Positions 51,280-52,589 of a DNA stretch of 52,589 nt are shown here, piece by piece (position 1 is the stretch's first letter; each line of letters opens with the position of its first letter). Source of the DNA: Pseudolabrys sp. (GTDB lineage Bacteria; Pseudomonadota; Alphaproteobacteria; Rhizobiales; Xanthobacteraceae); contig JAICMO010000004.1 of the NCBI GenBank assembly GCA_025929185.1, positions 1 to 52,589 of the forward strand, read 5' to 3'. A program made the position numbers and the translations under genes. The notes beneath the pieces are model-generated. The model was not told the DNA's origin. It saw nothing but the letters and a program-made list of their open reading frames with translations, and did no database searches.

Positions 51280-51462
51280 TCAACCGAAATCGCCGTGTTT
51301 TTCGCGCCATTTCGGCCCGGGCCCGCGCATGTAGTGCCGCTCGGGCCGATAGCGTCGCTCATGTTCCGGCCAGCAGGAGAAAATGGCGGTCCGCAGCGTC
51401 CGAACCAGGCTCCACCAACGACTCCTGTGAGACAAAGCTGACATTCCGGTGTGTGAGCGCAT
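51280..51462 (-). CDS. Small uncharacterised protein
   Basis: A 60-residue frame, SLVRTLRTAIFSCWPEHERRY near the middle and HYMRGPGPKWREKHGDFG at the end, basic and Trp-rich. It is not recognised. AAGGAG stands 6 nt before ATG 51462 and the previous minus-strand gene ends 15 nt upstream, so it looks like a translated second gene of a pair. Divergent from the TetR gene, likely under the same operators. Confidence 0.5.
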   Translation of the reverse strand: MRSHTGMSALSHRSRWWSLVRTLRTAIFSCWPEHERRYRPERHYMRGPGPKWREKHGDFG

Positions 51463-51477
51463 GCGACACTCCTTACG

Positions 51478-51786
51478 TTAGCGAACTTCTGGGCCGCCTT
51501 CGGCAGCTTTTGCGATTTCGCGGGAGAGACGGTTCGGCGCAAACGCCGCATGATCGCGGCTGAAGCGATCCGCCTTCATTTGCCCCTGATCGAAAAGCCC
51601 GACCGTCGCTTCAATCTGGCGGGGCGGAGATGCCGCGTCGGGAGCAGCCGCGGTCATCGTATTGAACACCCTCGGCAATACGACAACCGCGGCCAGCGCC
51701 AGAAGCAGATACGGCAGTTGTTCCAGAACGAACCGGGACGTGAGCCTCAGCACGACAGACCCTGCAAAATCGTGGACCGGCTTCAT
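51478..51786 (-). CDS. Small membrane-associated protein of unknown function
   Basis: A 102-residue frame with one hydrophobic segment (LPYLLLALAAVVVLPRVF, about residues 25-42) and a polar C-terminal part. No family recognised. It is the first gene divergent from the TetR regulator; the 51820-51837 palindrome is about 35 nt upstream. The Shine-Dalgarno site is weak, but its place before the well-initiated 60-residue frame supports it. Confidence 0.5.
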   Translation of the reverse strand: MKPVHDFAGSVVLRLTSRFVLEQLPYLLLALAAVVVLPRVFNTMTAAAPDAASPPRQIEATVGLFDQGQMKADRFSRDHAAFAPNRLSREIAKAAEGGPEVR

Positions 51787-51819
51787 GTGCGAACGCTCAT
51801 TTCAAACGCTACATCGTAA

Positions 51820-51837
51820 TTCAAACGATTGTTTGAG
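51820..51837. promoter_or_regulatory. TetR-type operator, distal copy
   Basis: TTCAAACGATTGTTTGAG is nearly the same inverted repeat (TCAAAC-N4-GTTTGA) as the site at 51916. A further half site TTCAAACG is at 51801. It lies next to the minus-strand small genes and probably controls them. Confidence 0.65.
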
Positions 51838-51915
51838 GCGGAATGATGACCGGCTGAAAAGCATTACTTTGCAGGAAAACTTTGCGATTTGCGCCGGAAC
51901 AAGCTAGAAATTCAG

Positions 51916-51933
51916 TTCAAACAGCTGTTTGAA
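51916..51933. promoter_or_regulatory. TetR-type operator, proximal copy
   Basis: TTCAAACAGCTGTTTGAA is a perfect 18-bp palindrome, 11 nt before the TetR start codon. Its closeness to the ATG suggests that bound regulator blocks its own transcription or initiation. Confidence 0.75.
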
Positions 51934-51944
51934 TTGGGAAACCG

Positions 51945-52589
51945 ATGACCCGCCCCGCCGAGCACACGCGCAACCTGATCATCAAGGCAGCGGTCTCGCT
52001 GTTCGCCGAAAAGGGCTTCGAGCGCACGAGCGTGCGCGACATCGTCACCAAAGCCCGGGTCAACCAGGCGGCCATCAATTATCATTTCAAGGGCAAGGAT
52101 GGTTTGTATTCCGAAGTTCTCAAAATGGCCTTTGAACGGCTAACAGAGAGTGCGGGAGTCGATGCGGAAGAACTCAAATCGCTTTCACGCGAACAGGCTT
52201 TACAACGCTTCGTGCATCACCAGCTGCGGCCACTGCTTTTTAAGGATGAGATGAGTCGTTACATCCACATGTTCGCCTGGGAAAGCGCGCATCCATCAAA
52301 GGTCTTTCGAAAATTCATCGCGACCAATACAACCTCGTATCTTTCGGCCGCGGTCGACATTGTGCGGCGTTTCCTGCCGCCAAACACGCACGAGCGGGCC
52401 GCGCTCTGCGTAGCCATAGGTTTGATGGGGCAATGCAGCGTTTTCGTGCGAAACCGCGATCTGTTTGCGCAGGATCCGTTTCGCATGGCGATCGACGAAC
52501 GGTTTGTCGATGAATTGACCGATCTCATTACCAGGGTGGCGATCGGCGGGCTGCCGCATGTGAACGGCGCCAACTTGAATACAGCCTAG
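51945..52589 (+). CDS. TetR/AcrR-family transcriptional regulator
   Basis: DNA-binding repressor of 214 residues; the stop codon is the last triplet of the window. Helix-turn-helix: RNLIIKAAVSLFAEKGFERTS, VRDIVTKARVNQAAINYHFKGKDGLY at residues about 10-55. The C-terminal ligand domain (IHMFAWESAHPSKVFRKFI) resembles CecR-type regulators, which often control efflux or HlyD-type genes, perhaps located beyond 52589. The two palindromes upstream are its likely sites. Confidence 0.88.
   Translation: MTRPAEHTRNLIIKAAVSLFAEKGFERTSVRDIVTKARVNQAAINYHFKGKDGLYSEVLKMAFERLTESAGVDAEELKSLSREQALQRFVHHQLRPLLFKDEMSRYIHMFAWESAHPSKVFRKFIATNTTSYLSAAVDIVRRFLPPNTHERAALCVAIGLMGQCSVFVRNRDLFAQDPFRMAIDERFVDELTDLITRVAIGGLPHVNGANLNTA

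Overview
The window is a GC-rich alphaproteobacterial chromosome segment. Its composition, the palindromic repeat beginning GTCATTCCGGG at 46977-47070, and the neighbours (Mo hydroxylase with c-type cytochromes, TPP-riboswitch-controlled thiMED, TRAP binding protein) suggest Hyphomicrobiales, in or near Bradyrhizobiaceae/Xanthobacteraceae. That placement is an inference. No rRNA, tRNA, CRISPR array, IS element or prophage was seen.

About 36 kb (1 to roughly 36.5 kb) is a surface-glycan locus. On the minus strand at the left lie a polyprenyl-phosphate sugar-phosphate transferase (cut by the window edge) and a GT4 glycosyltransferase. A divergent control region with two 15-bp palindromes follows. 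It precedes a winged-helix regulator with a Rossmann-like C-terminal half and a NusG/RfaH-type antiterminator. The next leader carries GGCGGTAGCACG, close to the Enterobacteria ops/JUMPstart element. It opens a run of more than 20 tightly packed plus-strand genes. These include a full pseudaminic acid pathway (pseB, pseC, a pseG-pseH fusion, pseI, pseF). Among them sit two complete HisH/HisF/PseA(WbpG)-type ammonia-transfer sets, a second divergent NeuB-family synthase and an extra GNAT. The products are probably nonulosonic acids carrying acetamidino groups. Both HisF copies lack the cyclase Asp11 but keep Asp130 and the ammonia-gate residues.

Downstream are a Gfo/Idh oxidoreductase, a class III aminotransferase, an MsbA/PglK-type ABC exporter, a capsule-type transferase, a sulfotransferase, a left-handed beta-helix acetyltransferase, a methyltransferase-like protein and two GT4 enzymes. 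A convergent asnB closes this part. A second group (29.6-36.5 kb) makes HexNAc-uronic and 3-amino sugars and GDP-mannose: a TviB-type dehydrogenase, an epimerase, a transaldolase, a WlbA/WbpB-like oxidoreductase, a DegT aminotransferase and ManC/AlgA. A second ops-like sequence lies before the dehydrogenase.

From 36.6 kb the window is ordinary chromosome: murJ, an RND efflux adaptor and pump, a lone molybdenum hydroxylase large subunit followed by cytochrome c' and a diheme cytochrome c, a stand-alone AsnC/Lrp ligand-binding domain, a cloverleaf-like repeat, a TPP riboswitch with thiM-thiE-thiD, a Tat-exported TRAP binding protein, a DUF433 antitoxin with a frameshifted toxin, and two small minus-strand ORFs divergent from a TetR regulator with two matching palindromic operators between them.
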